A stretch of 64,000 nt of DNA from Prosopocoilus inquinatus (lineage: Eukaryota > Arthropoda > Insecta > Coleoptera > Lucanidae), in assembly GCA_036172665.1 (NCBI GenBank), contig CM069870.1, positions 69,130,212 to 69,194,211 of the forward strand, written 5' to 3'. The notes beneath the pieces are model-generated. The model saw nothing but the letters and a program-made list of their open reading frames with translations. It was not told where the DNA came from and made no database searches. A program made the position numbers and the translations under genes. Numbering within the stretch: position 1 is the first letter of the stretch; every line of letters begins with the position of its first letter. Below are positions 1 to 11,800 of the stretch, one piece after another.

Positions 1-654
1 TTGCCGAAAACGGAGTGTTTGTCGTGACTGAGGTAAATTTCAAGATTCCACTACTTGCAACGCCTCAGCTTTGCCAAGTACTATCACGCTCAATAAAAAC
101 GATCCTCCTCGTGCAAACTGCACCCGACCTTCTAAACATTCGGCGACAAGCACTAAAAAACAGTGCGTCACAACCAACCCCCTAAAGTGCTACAAGGCTC
201 AGGAAATCGTGTTTTATCTGATGCAAATGAATTCTATGTGAGGGATAGAGTACTTTATGTGTCGCATTTGTGTTTCGGATTCTTACCGGCTCCTTCAAAC
301 TGGGTTTTCTGTGTTTCCCCAGGACGTAAGGCGAATGCCCAAGGAGATATAACAGTAAGACGACCGCAACCGTAAACCGCAATAAGGGTCACTGGCCGAC
401 AAGCTGAAAAATCTTGGGGCTTAGAACGGTGTAGAATAAAAAAAAATGTCACTTGGTATCGTTTTGATCCAGCATGATAGTACGTTCTTTAATAATTCCC
501 TGTTTATGTAATGCGTTGTGGCGCAAGGTGGAGCTTATGCTATGGCTGAGGTACATTTCAAGATTCGCCTACACGCAGTACTTCAGCATTGCCGACGTAT
601 ATACGTTCTTTGAATTCCCTCCTGTTTATTATTAACTGAACTTCTTTTTAATCC
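1..654. other. intergenic, no gene seen
   Basis: I see no coding exon here. Two stretches resemble each other: about 25-80 and 545-600 both carry a 'ctgaggta.atttcaagatt' block followed by a 'cagc.ttgcc' block, so this is probably a diverged, duplicated repeat. The short ORFs have no recognisable family. Confidence 0.5.
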
Positions 655-659
655 ATGTA

Positions 660-1189
660 CAGTCGCGAGCAATAATAAATTTTGATCGTCGCAGGTTTGT
701 ATGTACTGGGTGATTAAATATATAGAACTGTTTGAGTTGGCTGGCAACACAAGAGCATTTACTGTTTGCAATACTGCACCCGGATATGGTTTGTTGATTA
801 ATTTGACGGATATTTGACTTAGCTATAAAATTGTAGATTACATCCAGCGTTTATTTTAAATCTGAAACACTTGTCAATACTGAAGGCTGTCAATTTGTTA
901 ACAAAAAGGAAGTTACTCCGGGTTTTATCATTTAAAAATAAAATTCAGCATTGCCAACTCAAAACAGTTCTACTTGACTAGTTTGTACGTATAATACTTG
1001 ACTCGCATTTGATTAAAATAAAAAAGAAATCGACGCCTTAATTTTTTAATACTAAGAGTGATTTCTTAAAAATGCAATTTATTTCTGACCTTTTTTTTTT
1101 TGCAAAATCCAACAAATTTATATGAAAATTTCTCCTCGGCGGAATTGAAACATTTGACAGTGACGACCAAAATTTATTGCTCGCGATTG
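660..1189. mobile_element. TIR element with TA duplication (mariner-type MITE)
   Basis: The left end CAGTCGCGAGCAATAATAAA is matched in inverse orientation by the right end (..TTTATTGCTCGCGATTG), giving imperfect inverted termini of about 30 bp. TA flanks both ends (658-659 and 1190-1191). There is no transposase ORF in the 530 bp, so it is non-autonomous. A partial copy of one terminus lies near 29550. The TA target and terminal repeats fit Tc1/mariner-superfamily MITEs; the exact family is not known. Confidence 0.65.
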
Positions 1190-1906
1190 TACAAACTTTT
1201 ACATTTTTTTTTTTTTTCCACTTTAGTTGAATGGAATTAAGGGAAGTTGTTGAATTGGGTTAACCTGTTAATCTTAAAATTTGTTTTTTAATTTAATTTC
1301 CCTTTAGTCGAATGGAATTAAGGGAAGTTATTGGATTGGGTTGATCTGTTAACCTTAAAACTTTTTTTTTAATTTAATTTCCAATTTTAAATTTTTTGCT
1401 GTTTCTCAATTTTCGATTTTTCGCTCGGGTTGATTAGGTTTGCACTTAGTTTTGGGTTGGGCTGACCTTGAAATTGGTCAAGCTTCGTCTTAATCGTTTT
1501 TTTTTTAATTTCTAGCCTTTCTTCTATTTTTAATGTTTTTTTTTTGCTTCGATTGAATAGAGTTCTAAGATTGAGTTTGGCTGAGTTGGACTGATCTTTA
1601 CGTTTAAACTGATTTTTAATTTTTAGGACAATTTTTAGGATAAAGGCAGAAATCAATTCAGAAATCGACGTATCGCCGCGCGTCGACATGATTTTGAATC
1701 GACTTTTACTTTTATTTATTTTAACATTCATTGTAACTACACGTTTTATTTTTTGTTACAAATAAATAATTTTAATTTGGGCAGATTTGGCGAATTATAG
1801 GGAACTACGGAAAGTTGACGCAGTGTTGCCAACATAAAGAAAAAATCGTTAAATCTAGAGATAATTTCAAACAAAAAGGAAAAAAGGGACGAATTACAAA
1901 AAAATC
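1190..1906. repeat. AT-rich stretch with an 83-bp tandem duplication
   Basis: Positions about 1217-1300 and 1301-1384 are near-identical direct copies (shared landmarks 'gaatggaattaagggaagtt' and 'ttaatttaatttcc'). The rest is A/T homopolymer-rich sequence with no gene signal. Confidence 0.6.
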
Positions 1907-2098
1907 ATTAAAATCTAGAGAATTTTTTAATTTTTCGAAGAAAACTAAATATTTTTGTTTTGGAATGTTCATTTCTTAAGCCAAACATTCCACGCGACGG
2001 TTCGGCTTGACATAATCACCAACATTAAGAAATGAACATTCCAAAACAAAAAATATTTAGTTTCTTTCAGAAAATTGCAAAATTCTCTAGATTTTAAT
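1907..2098. mobile_element. foldback MITE with ~70-bp inverted repeats
   Basis: The left arm starts ATTAAAATCTAGAGAATTTT and contains TTTTGGAATGTTCATTTCTT. The right arm is its reverse complement, ending CTCTAGATTTTAAT. The arms take up most of the 192-bp element, leaving a spacer of about 45 bp. No ORF. Superfamily not determined. Confidence 0.65.
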
Positions 2099-2289
2099 GA
2101 ATTTTGAATTGCTTCTAATCAATGTTTCCAACCGTAAGATTGCAGTCGTATACGTACGATTGCTTAACAGTTGGTACGACGTATAATTTCAGCTTCAAAA
2201 TCAAATGCACATTAAATATGATTATTTTTTAATAAACATATTTCGGACGAAAATAAATTTAAAAAAAAATCAGGTTCAAAATTTTTCAA

Positions 2290-3086
2290 AAAAGTAATTA
2301 ATAATAAACCTTCAAAGTGAAATTCACAACGAAAAGAAAAAGGGGAAAGAAAGAGATAATCGCTATATTTCGAGAGAATGAGACGGGAAAAGCGTAAACA
2401 ATCAGAAATAGAAAAAAAAACAAGAACATTTCTGATGATTTACAATTATTAATTGTAATTATTATTCCATTTCTAAAAAAATCGCAAGCAAAACGAAAAT
2501 CGTTTTTGACAATCGAGAAACAAATTAAAAAAGAAACAATTCCTGACAAAAGTAAGAAAAACAAATGACTATCGTGTGTAACGTACAAAAAAAAAGAACA
2601 CAAAACGAATTGTAGATTTGAAATTATAAAAATAATTCGAACTAACAAACAAAAACAAATCAGTATCATAATACTTATTTACGAAACGAACGTTTCTGAA
2701 GAAAGCAGAAAGAAACAAACGACGACTGTAATTAATCGCGAGGGAAAAAGGAAGTGCAAAACATTTTTGATTGATTGATTTGAGAGAACGAAAGAAAAAA
2801 CAAATGACGATCGTAAATTTGAGAGGGAAAACCAGGAGAAAAGGCAAAACAAATTACGATCGCAAGAAAAAAATAATGAAAAAAAGGGACGGAAATGTTT
2901 GAAGACGAATTTCAAGCTTAAACTTAAAACAGTAACAAACAGTACAGTAAGTGCAAACAAATTTTAAAAATTTAACCAAACCTAACACTCTTAATTTTAA
3001 CCTCCACTTTAAATTAATTTAGGGAATTCTAGGGAAATACGGTATGCTGAAAAAAGAATTTTTGGTCAAGTCAGTTGGCAACAATT
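2290..3086. repeat. A/G-skewed repeat, inverted copy of 29170-31060
   Basis: The + strand is almost entirely A, G and C, with recurring 'aaacaaa' and 'acgatcg' words. Landmarks such as 'gggacggaaatgtt' (about 2886) and 'tgctgaaaaaagaatttttggtc' (about 3047) recur in reverse complement at about 30460 and 29190-29215. This is therefore one repeat in two inverted copies about 28 kb apart. The minus-strand Phe/Ser/Leu-rich ORFs are composition artefacts. Confidence 0.55.
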
Positions 3087-3097
3087 GCATATATGTA

Positions 3098-3433
3098 ACG
3101 AGTGTTCAATTAAAAAAACGGTCTAGATAACTATGAATTTATTCTGAACGTCTAGCGTAGGGTTCTTCATACGACGAGCGGGAAGCGTCACTTGCATTTC
3201 TAACCTCACTTTAACTCAAAGAAGACATTTCAAATAAACGTTTATTACCGAATATTTATATTAAGTATAAATATAAAAAAAAATGCAGGAGCAGCTTTCG
3301 ACTTTTATTAGTTAGGTTAACCATCAACTTGTCAAAGTTGTCAAATTCAAATGATGTTAATCGCAACATGCGTTCCCGACAACAAAAGCCTGCTACAGCC
3401 TACTTGATCGTTGTTTTTTTATTGAACACTCTT
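3098..3433. mobile_element. mariner-type MITE, copy 1
   Basis: The element begins ACGAGTGTTCAATTAAAAAA and ends with the inverted match ..TTTTTATTGAACACTCTT. TA flanks both sides. It is 336 bp with no ORF. It is a full-length relative of the copy at 8303-8639, with which it aligns end to end (shared blocks such as 'gaacgtctagcgtagggttc'). Confidence 0.75.
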
Positions 3434-3458
3434 TACATACAGTTTTATATACGATGTG

Positions 3459-4601
3459 TTCATCTTAATTTGTGGTCTAGTTACCGTTGGAACTGTTAAG
3501 CTTACGTCGGGAATTAAATCAAACGGCTTACCTTTTAATTTGACATTTGCCCAAAATAATATGCAAATTTATGATAAGTCATTTTTATTTACAAAATACC
3601 ATTTATTTTAACTCCATTGCGAAAATAACACTTTTAGAAATACACGTTCGTTTTAAGTACGATTTTATGGAATACTTCTAGCAGTGCTTCTAGGATAGAA
3701 ACAAACACATCTGACACACGCCGGTAAATAGACTGACGTGCAGTTTTGCCAACTCTTTGGACTGAAATAACCCACAAAATCGCTGATATTTCCTCTTTAC
3801 CCCCACATACAAAAGTTCCCCACATTTTCCCCATAAAATCAAAGAATGTTGATTTTGATTTTTTTTCTTCACAAACAAAGTAAAATAAATGTATTTCTTA
3901 ATAGTAAAATACAAAGTTTTATTTTTTAACAAAAACCAAAATTTTATTAACAAAAATCAATTTTATTTCTTAACCAAAATTTTATTTTATAATAGAAACC
4001 AACATTTTATTTCTAACAGAAAACAAAGTTAACAAAGGAAATTTAATTCTTGTAAGTATATGTATATAATAAGGGAAACTTAATTCTTAAAAGTATATAG
4101 AAGTAATATTTTGGAAAATGTCTCTAGTTAAAATCAATGCAGGGTGTTATTACTGTTACCATTGCTATTAGGTTCTTTTGGATCAAATCACAGAAAAATA
4201 AATGGCAGTAATAGAACGTTTCGTATTAGTAAATCGGTAAACGCAACGTAAATGTACAACTTGACCAAAGCAGATTGACATTTTCAAATTTTTTGAGGTA
4301 CCAATCGGAAAAAAACAAAAACTTTCCGAAAATGTTTGTTATAATTATTTTTTTTTTTTTTTCATTTTTACATGTGAAAATGTTACAAAACTTTTACTAT
4401 TTTTCCCCATAAATTTACATATTTTTGCTTCTCTCCCCCTTCTCCCCATTTGCTGTTTTTTAAGATTATTTTCCCCACAATATGGGAATTTCCTCACGAG
4501 TTGGCAACACTGCTGACGTGAAAGTGCGAGTGACATACGCTACGACATACGTCCACAGCCGTCAAAGCTCACTAGACCACAAATTAAAATGAACACATTA
4601 T
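3459..4601. mobile_element. candidate 1.1-kb TIR element, non-autonomous
   Basis: TGTTCATCTTAATTTGTGGT at about 3459 has its inverse ACCACAAATTAAAATGAACA near 4577-4600, giving 24-bp imperfect terminal repeats around 1.1 kb. The interior is AT-rich and without coding signal. Internal blocks with 'ccccacattttccccat' and 'ttggcaacactgc' look like further repeat debris. No target duplication was confirmed. Confidence 0.4.
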
Positions 4602-5569
4602 ACATACACATAGTTGGAGATGCTGTCCGCCAAAGAAATAAATATTCAATTTTTATTTTCCCACTACTTTTAAACATGTTTGCGTAAATGAATAGAAACA
4701 AAAGCACACTTCTAAAAACGACGGACATCCGTTTGGTAAATAGTTGAAAGTTAACTTTCCGTTTATAGGACAAAATAAATACCGAAACGCCTCATTCTGG
4801 TGAATGCGGTCAAGGCGCTTTCGTTTCCGAGTTTCTGAAATTATCCTAATCCGATCTATTCAAACATATTTACAAAATCATGACGTGTTTGTTCTTATTA
4901 CAAACAAAAAGGCCTGTTCTTTTTGCCAGAATTTCAAGTTTTGAACTGTAATCGTGCGCGTCTATTAAATTCGTGCATTGCGCTTGCTCGGTACGGATTT
5001 GAACGGTTCCAGAACTTGAAATTCTGGCGAAAGTAACGAACCTAACAGCATCGTTCTTGGAACATTCCATCGTAAACAGTCAAAACGAAACACTCTAAAA
5101 ATATTTTCACTCACCTGATTCACTTTAGAGGTGCAATTCTAATGTCCGGTGTTCTTCTTAAATTTGAGGTTACATTTCCCTCTAATCTTGATTCCAAGAT
5201 CCGAGCGTGCAAAACACAAAATGATAAAATGTTATTCTTGACCACTTAGTTGTACACACACTGATTTAGTTACGAAACGAAATGTAATAATAAAATCGTA
5301 CGAATCTGAACCTGATTTAAACCCGCCGCGTCGTATCACCAAACTCGCTTGGCGGTCTTTGCGAAACTAAATGGAACTAAACGAAACATGCAAGGGTGAT
5401 TGGCAACAAGTGATATTATTTTATAATAAACCAACAACCAACAGGCATTATTTCATATTAATAACTGTGTACTTAAGTGAAATTGGATTTAAAAAAATAA
5501 ACGCACCGAATTTATTAATTCTTGGTTACAAGAGCTTTGGGATGCGTGCAGGAACTGAAGCGGCCATCT
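4602..5569. other. intergenic, with one small foldback
   Basis: No exon is recognised. A hairpin-forming pair lies at about 4921-4943 and 5010-5033 (GCCAGAATTTCAAGTT against AACTTGAAATTCTGGC), probably a short MITE. The short ORF across it is an artefact of that repeat. Confidence 0.45.
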
Positions 5570-5765
5570 TTTTTCTGAACGTATACGATCGACGACCAAT
5601 GGGATCGGCCGCGTCGCGTTTTTAAATTGCCGGCGCGAAAGTCGTCGGACTCGCAAAGAGCGTCGTGTCGCGTCGCGTCGTCGCCTTAATCGATTCGGAC
5701 TTACGAAATTGGACGTCGTTTTGAATTGTTGAAAAACGGCGCGCCGCAAAGCGCGATTCTAAAAT
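5570..5765 (+). promoter_or_regulatory. CpG-dense block, putative F-box gene promoter
   Basis: This block is exceptionally rich in CpG (runs such as GCGTCGTGTCGCGTCGCGTC) in an otherwise AT-rich region. It contains a CCAAT word at about 5597 and lies 130-320 bp upstream of the proposed first ATG of the F-box gene. No TATA box or start site can be fixed by eye. Confidence 0.4.
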
Positions 5766-5892
5766 TAACTGGCGGAACGAAGCGATGGCCAAAACAGCTT
5801 ACTTTTAATAGTTCGGGATATATTTAGAATCTCTGCACAAGCTGGGAATTATGTAAGCCGGTGGTGGTGCACTTTCAGTTTGCGTCCGGAAA

Positions 5893-8800
5893 ATGAACAG
5901 AGGGTGTTGGAAAGTTGACGATGACGATAAAGGTACTTGTGCAAGTAAAGCCTGTAACACGTAGAATAATAGAAATCATGCCCCCCATTAACCACCTCGC
6001 CCATTATTTGCGTATATAAATAAATAAATAAATAAATGAAGAAATAAATGCGCAGGACATCGTGTGTTGTTAGAACGCAATTTCTTCTCGTCCGTTTCGT
6101 GCATCATTAAGTGTAGTAAGTTAACTGGAATTATTGTTTTATTTGCCAGGTCATACACACTGTGATCGAATCCACAAGTTCGTTCCGAAAGTGTGGAACG
6201 ATCAGTATATGCAAGTAAAATATAAGACTAAAGGTACTCAAAAAAGAATAAAAAAATCCCTCCCCCCTTGCAGACTGTGTTGTTAGTATCATTCGAACAA
6301 TTTGCCCAAGAACGGTAAATCTAAATCTGATTTTTTCCAATAACACAACTAACTGGATTTCGCTTTAATTCCCCCTTTATACTAGTGAGACAGTAGTACC
6401 AAACTCCCAAGAAATCTTATGAAACGATCATTTTTAATTATTTGGTGCGCACAAGTATGAATGTATGTATTGATTATTTACTTACCTAACAAACACTCTT
6501 GACATTCTGTGTGGTGGATCTTAGCACAATCAAATTTTCGTTTCGTTCGTTTCGTTGTGCAACGCAGATTTTTCTTTTGGGGGGTTTACACCGCAATACT
6601 TTCAGCTATTTACATAGACATTGAGGAGGACGAGGACGATGAAAACAAAGAGTACTCCAAGTGGTCAGAGCTGCCGGATCTTCTCTTAGAAAAAATCTTC
6701 TCCTACCTCACCATTCGCGAGAAATACTACGCCAGTTTGGTCTGCAAGTCCTGGTACCAGGCCTTTCACTTGCCCTACGTTTGGTCACGCTTCGTCTTAG
6801 GCGATACCACTCTAACAAGGGGCAGGTATAATTACTATTCAGGATGGCAGGTAATAAGTAACTTCTGTAAAATAACCTATTATTTCGGAACAAGTAACTT
6901 AAAACTCGATGCAGTACGTTTTGGATCACCTGCGAACCCAGATGTGCCTCTCGACAGTCGGAAGAAACTTCCGCCACCTTACCTTCGAGCCCATGCTAAA
7001 CTTCTACAACCTCTACGAATTCATGAACATGATCTCCTGGTACATAGAGCAATCGACGAAGTGCAACCTCCCCCCGGAAATCGTGGGGGTCGGAGGCAAA
7101 ATCAAGTCGCTCAAGTTCACCTTCCCCTGCAACATGGCCAACCGAGAGGAATCCGACAGAATCCGGCTATTCGGCACCGGAGGAAAACTACTGGCGGCCC
7201 TCAAGAGGTTGATGGCGAACTTGAAGCTGCTGAGGCGACTTGAACTCATCGATTTGATGCTCGACCCGAAGGAGGCCGAGCATCTCCTGGATGAGGTCTG
7301 CGAGTTCTGTTGCTTGACCTTGCACACGCTGAGCATAATCAACGCGACCAGGGTGCAATACCAAATCCTTCACGTGGGGGTGTTTTTGAACATTCAGGTT
7401 AGTGCGAGGGCAGTTGTGAGGTGACAATACAATGAACTGGTGTTTTGCAGGTGTTGATCATAAGCCCGCAGAATTTGGGGAATGACACGGTGGAATTGAT
7501 CGGGTACACCAAGCTGAAGCACCTGCACATTTTTCAGAACCGTTACACCCCGAGTGATTTGGTGATTAAGCCGGCGAGCGAGAGGGCGTGGATGACGTGC
7601 CGGAAGAACAATCCGGATTTGCATGTGCATCTGGAGTTGGAGAGCGTGAAATCCAAGCAGATGCTGTGGCAAGACGGTGCTCCAGTTAACAGCGTCCTCT
7701 ACAATTCGCCTCACATTGGAGTGAGTAATTAAAAAAATTATTGAGCTTTTGATGTTAAGACAAGACAATGCCCTAGTTAACAGCGTTCTCTACAATTCGC
7801 CCCATAATTGAGGGAGTAATTAAAAAAATTACTGAGCTTTTGATGTTGTGGCAAGAAATTAACAGCGTCCTCTATAATTCGCTCCACACTGGAGTGAGTA
7901 ATTAAAAAAACACTGAGCTTTTGGTTCGAGTGTGAAACAAGAAAAAAGGTTTTTTGTTTATTTTAAAATCAAAAGAAAAAAAACAAAACAGTAGTTTCTG
8001 GGGGTTGTTGAATGCTAGGGTTAATTTCTGAAGACGTTAATCACACGAGTTAACAATATTTCTTTCGAGAAAAATTTAGAACACTAAAAGAAAGAAAAAC
8101 AGTTTTACGTGCCTGTCATCTCTTGGAAATAAAAGCAAAAGGAATTGGCTCGATAAAAACTTCACAGATGGCGCCACTAATTTTTTACCCGTTCTTTTTG
8201 CCAACTTTACAACGAATAAGTTGAATAAATAAGAGAAAAGATTAGAAAGTGATTTAATGTGATTTTAAAATAAACTCGAAATTAATCAAAATATAACATA
8301 TAACGAGTGTTCAATTAAAAAAACGGTCTAGATACCCATGAATTTATTCTGAACGTCTAGCGTAGGGTTCTTCATACGGCTAGCGTAAAGCGTCACTTGC
8401 ATTTCTAACCTCACTTTAACTCAACGAAGACATTTCAAAAAGAAACTTTTATTATCGAATGTTTATATTAAGTATAAATATTAAAAAAACATTGCAGAAG
8501 CAGCTTTCGAGTTTTGTTGGTTAGGTTTAACCGTCAACTTGTCAAAGTTGAAATTCAAATGAAGTTAATCGCGACATGCGTTCCCGGCAACAAAACCCTG
8601 CTACAGCCTACTTGACCGTTTTTTTTATTGAACACTCGTTATAAGGGAAAAGAAAATATAATCAGACATTTTCGCCAAGCGGAGCGAGAATGTACTGCAA
8701 AATTTGATCACGTGGGATACAATTATGAAGACACTGCATACCTATTTCTTTTTTTTTAAGAAACAATTTGACATGCCATAATTTATGAAAAAGAATTTAA

Positions 8801-11800
8801 TTCGGCAAAGATCCCACAGGTGGCGCCATAAAAAAATTCTGACGATAAAATAAGTTAAACTAAAAAAAAAAAATTGATTACATCATTTAATAATTTTTAC
8901 ATGAACCAGCAAGAAATAGATCCAAAACATAAAGTAAATAATAAAAGGAAATAACAGTGTCGACATCTATTGAGAAAACGAATACAGAAGAGGGATTTGT
9001 ATGGCGCTGTTTTTTTATGATGTTTAACACAAGTAATCTGATTTACTAAAAAAATAAATAAACAATTTGACATACCTCCCTCTACAAGAAGTAAACGCAA
9101 AAGAATTCAGTTAACGGAAATTTTACAGATGGCATAATTAAAAAAAAATTACTAACATTACGAAAAATAATTAAATGCAGTTAATAAGCAGGAACTAAAC
9201 AAAAATATTAATTAAATAACAATAAATAAAAGTGTAAATTGTTAACATTTCTGCCACCTGTTGAGAGAATGATTACAGAAGAAGAATTTGACAGAGGTTC
9301 CACAGATGGCGGTATTATTTTTTTTAAGTTGTCATCTCTCGGAAATGAGCGCAAAAGAGGTCAGTTCGATAATAATTTCACAAATGGCATCACTAATAAA
9401 TAAAAAATATAAGTCAAGCAAAAAAAACAAAGGCCTCCCTGCATTGGAAATGAATATAAAAGAAATTGTCGTCTATCGGAAAAGAATGCAAAAGAGATTG
9501 GTTGGTTAATAATTTCACAGATGGCACCACTAATAAAAAAAATTGTGACGGCTGGCGACAAAATTTAAAAACGCAGTAGCCTTATGAACAACAAAAAATA
9601 ACTTAACTGTCATTGCAATTCTTCATATTTTGATTTGTTTATTAAAAAGTATTTCTCACATCTAATTGAGATTTAATATACAAATCACCACAAAATATAA
9701 GTTAAACAAAACGATGACAAGGGCCTCCCTCTGTTGGAAATGAATGCAACAGAAATTAGTTCACAAAAATTCCGTACCTCCTGACATTGTAACAAATATT
9801 GCAAGTTAAAAAACTGAACTTAATAGAATTATAACAAACAATAAAAAATCAATTTAATAACAAGAAATTAAAACCATAATCTGACATTTTTGCCGTCTAG
9901 TGAGAGAATGAACGCAACATGATAAAAATTTGATAGAGGTTCGGTAGGTGAAGCTGTCATTTAATGTTTATGTAATTAAAAAAGAAACAATTTGACTTGT
10001 CCGCCGTCTATCTGCTGGAAATTAATGCGAAGGAAACTGACTTACTTATTGTAACGATAAGTTCAACTTAAAAAAAAAGATCTGTCATTTGACATAAACG
10101 AAAGAAATTGCTTCGCCAAAAATCCCACAGATGGCTCCATAAAAAAAATCTGCTAACGTCAGAACAAATTCAATAAAAACAATAATTACAAAGTCATTTA
10201 ACATAAACAAAAGGAACTGGTTCGGGAGAAATCCCATAGATGTCAAAACGTCAAAACGTAAAGTAAAACACAAAAACAAAAGCAATTTGATTCCTACTTC
10301 CTGGAAAGGTTTTCTTTAATTATTACTAGATAAAATAGCGACATCTTACTATCGCTTTTTGACCTAACATTGCAGTAGGATAGACAAATTGAAGCGGGAT
10401 TTGCTCCTAATAAGTCCCCCATGCAAGGCGGCCATGCTTGCTGTCAAAGCATAATGAAAGTTTTTAGAAAAATTTTGTGCAAATCGTTTTTGATTGCAGT
10501 GGGAATGTCGAGCTACGCCTCTGCTGAAGAAGCCCCAAGCAGGGCTGAAACAGCTGTCTAGAGGCTGCTCGAGGTTTTCACTGCAATCAAAAACGATTTG
10601 CACAATTTTTTTTTTAATTATTACATTAGTGTATGACAATTTATTTATTGCAATCGTTAAAAAAAAAATAATGAACTGAACTTTTGACAATAAATTAAAG
10701 AGAGGAGTTTCAAAAAGTTCTGCAAATTCTTGTAAACTTAGGAGTTAAAAAAACCACTTAAATTGAATATTATAAAAGCAAGAACGAAAACAATTTATAA
10801 AAAAAAAAACAGAACGTCGCAAAAACACGGAAATAATAATCGAAAACGTTTTAAAAATAGACGACACATTATAAACACCGCTGCTTTTTTTACCGTTGAA
10901 TAAATATTTGGCATGTGTTGATATTTTGCAAGTGGCAGAACAAACAAAAATAAACCAACAAACTATACAGGGTGCTCTAATTACTTTTGCAGAAGAAAAA
11001 AAAAACATTTTAGGTATACGATACGATAAGGAATTAATGATAAGAAAATTATTAATTAACTTCCAGTAGCGTTCCACAGAGGGCGCAACTAAAAAAAAAT
11101 CAAGGACGTTACATTGGAAATAAGTTCCAACTACAAAATAAATTTGACATAATTTTAAAACACAAACAAGAAATAAATTTAAAAAAAAAAACAAATAAAC
11201 CGGGCTCCCACTTTATTTTCATTGAAACATTCCCTGACTTTTCCAGGTTTTCCCCGAACTTTTAATCAAGAAACTTACACTACAGACTGCATCTTTATCA
11301 ATTTTTACGTGTTTAAATAGTTTTTCCCCTGATTTCAGAACAGAAATAACAGATGCGCAAAAAGTAGTAATTAATTTATTTTTTATTATCACGTGTGGAG
11401 AAAACTGTTCCAATTACCTCTAAAAACTATAAGCAATTAATTTTAATAGCATGCTCGTTCGTTAAAAAAATAATTAAAAAATAAAAAAAATTCTCAATAT
11501 TGGCAATCCATTGAACGCATTCGCTTGTCTGGTTGCCTATAGCATTCAAGACGTGAGACATTTTTTTACAATTTACTAACATTATGCATTCCTTCTCTTT
11601 TTTTGATATTTAAGAAAATTTTCCATTTTTTTCTTCTAATTTTAGAAACCAAAAAGAGAAACAAACTTGCATTTTACAGAAGAAAAAAACGATTTTAGTT
11701 GACAGGATCAATAAAAAAATTATTAACTTCCAGTAGCATTCCACAGATGACGCCACTAAAGAAAATCACCGACGTTACAAGAAACAAAAAATGAATTTAA

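Noticed and set aside
4870..5070. Minus-strand ORF of 66 codons
   Set aside because: It spans the two arms of a foldback and has no family.
6509..6605. F-box gene starting at 6509
   Set aside because: The codon there is GTG; an animal gene would not normally start there, and a good AG acceptor at 6605 explains the frame better.
10494..10679. Recurrent short ORFs reading 'EAPSRAE..VQRLLEV' in many copies
   Set aside because: They are translations of the hammerhead stem II/III region in different copies and frames; no start or stop context or family is conserved.
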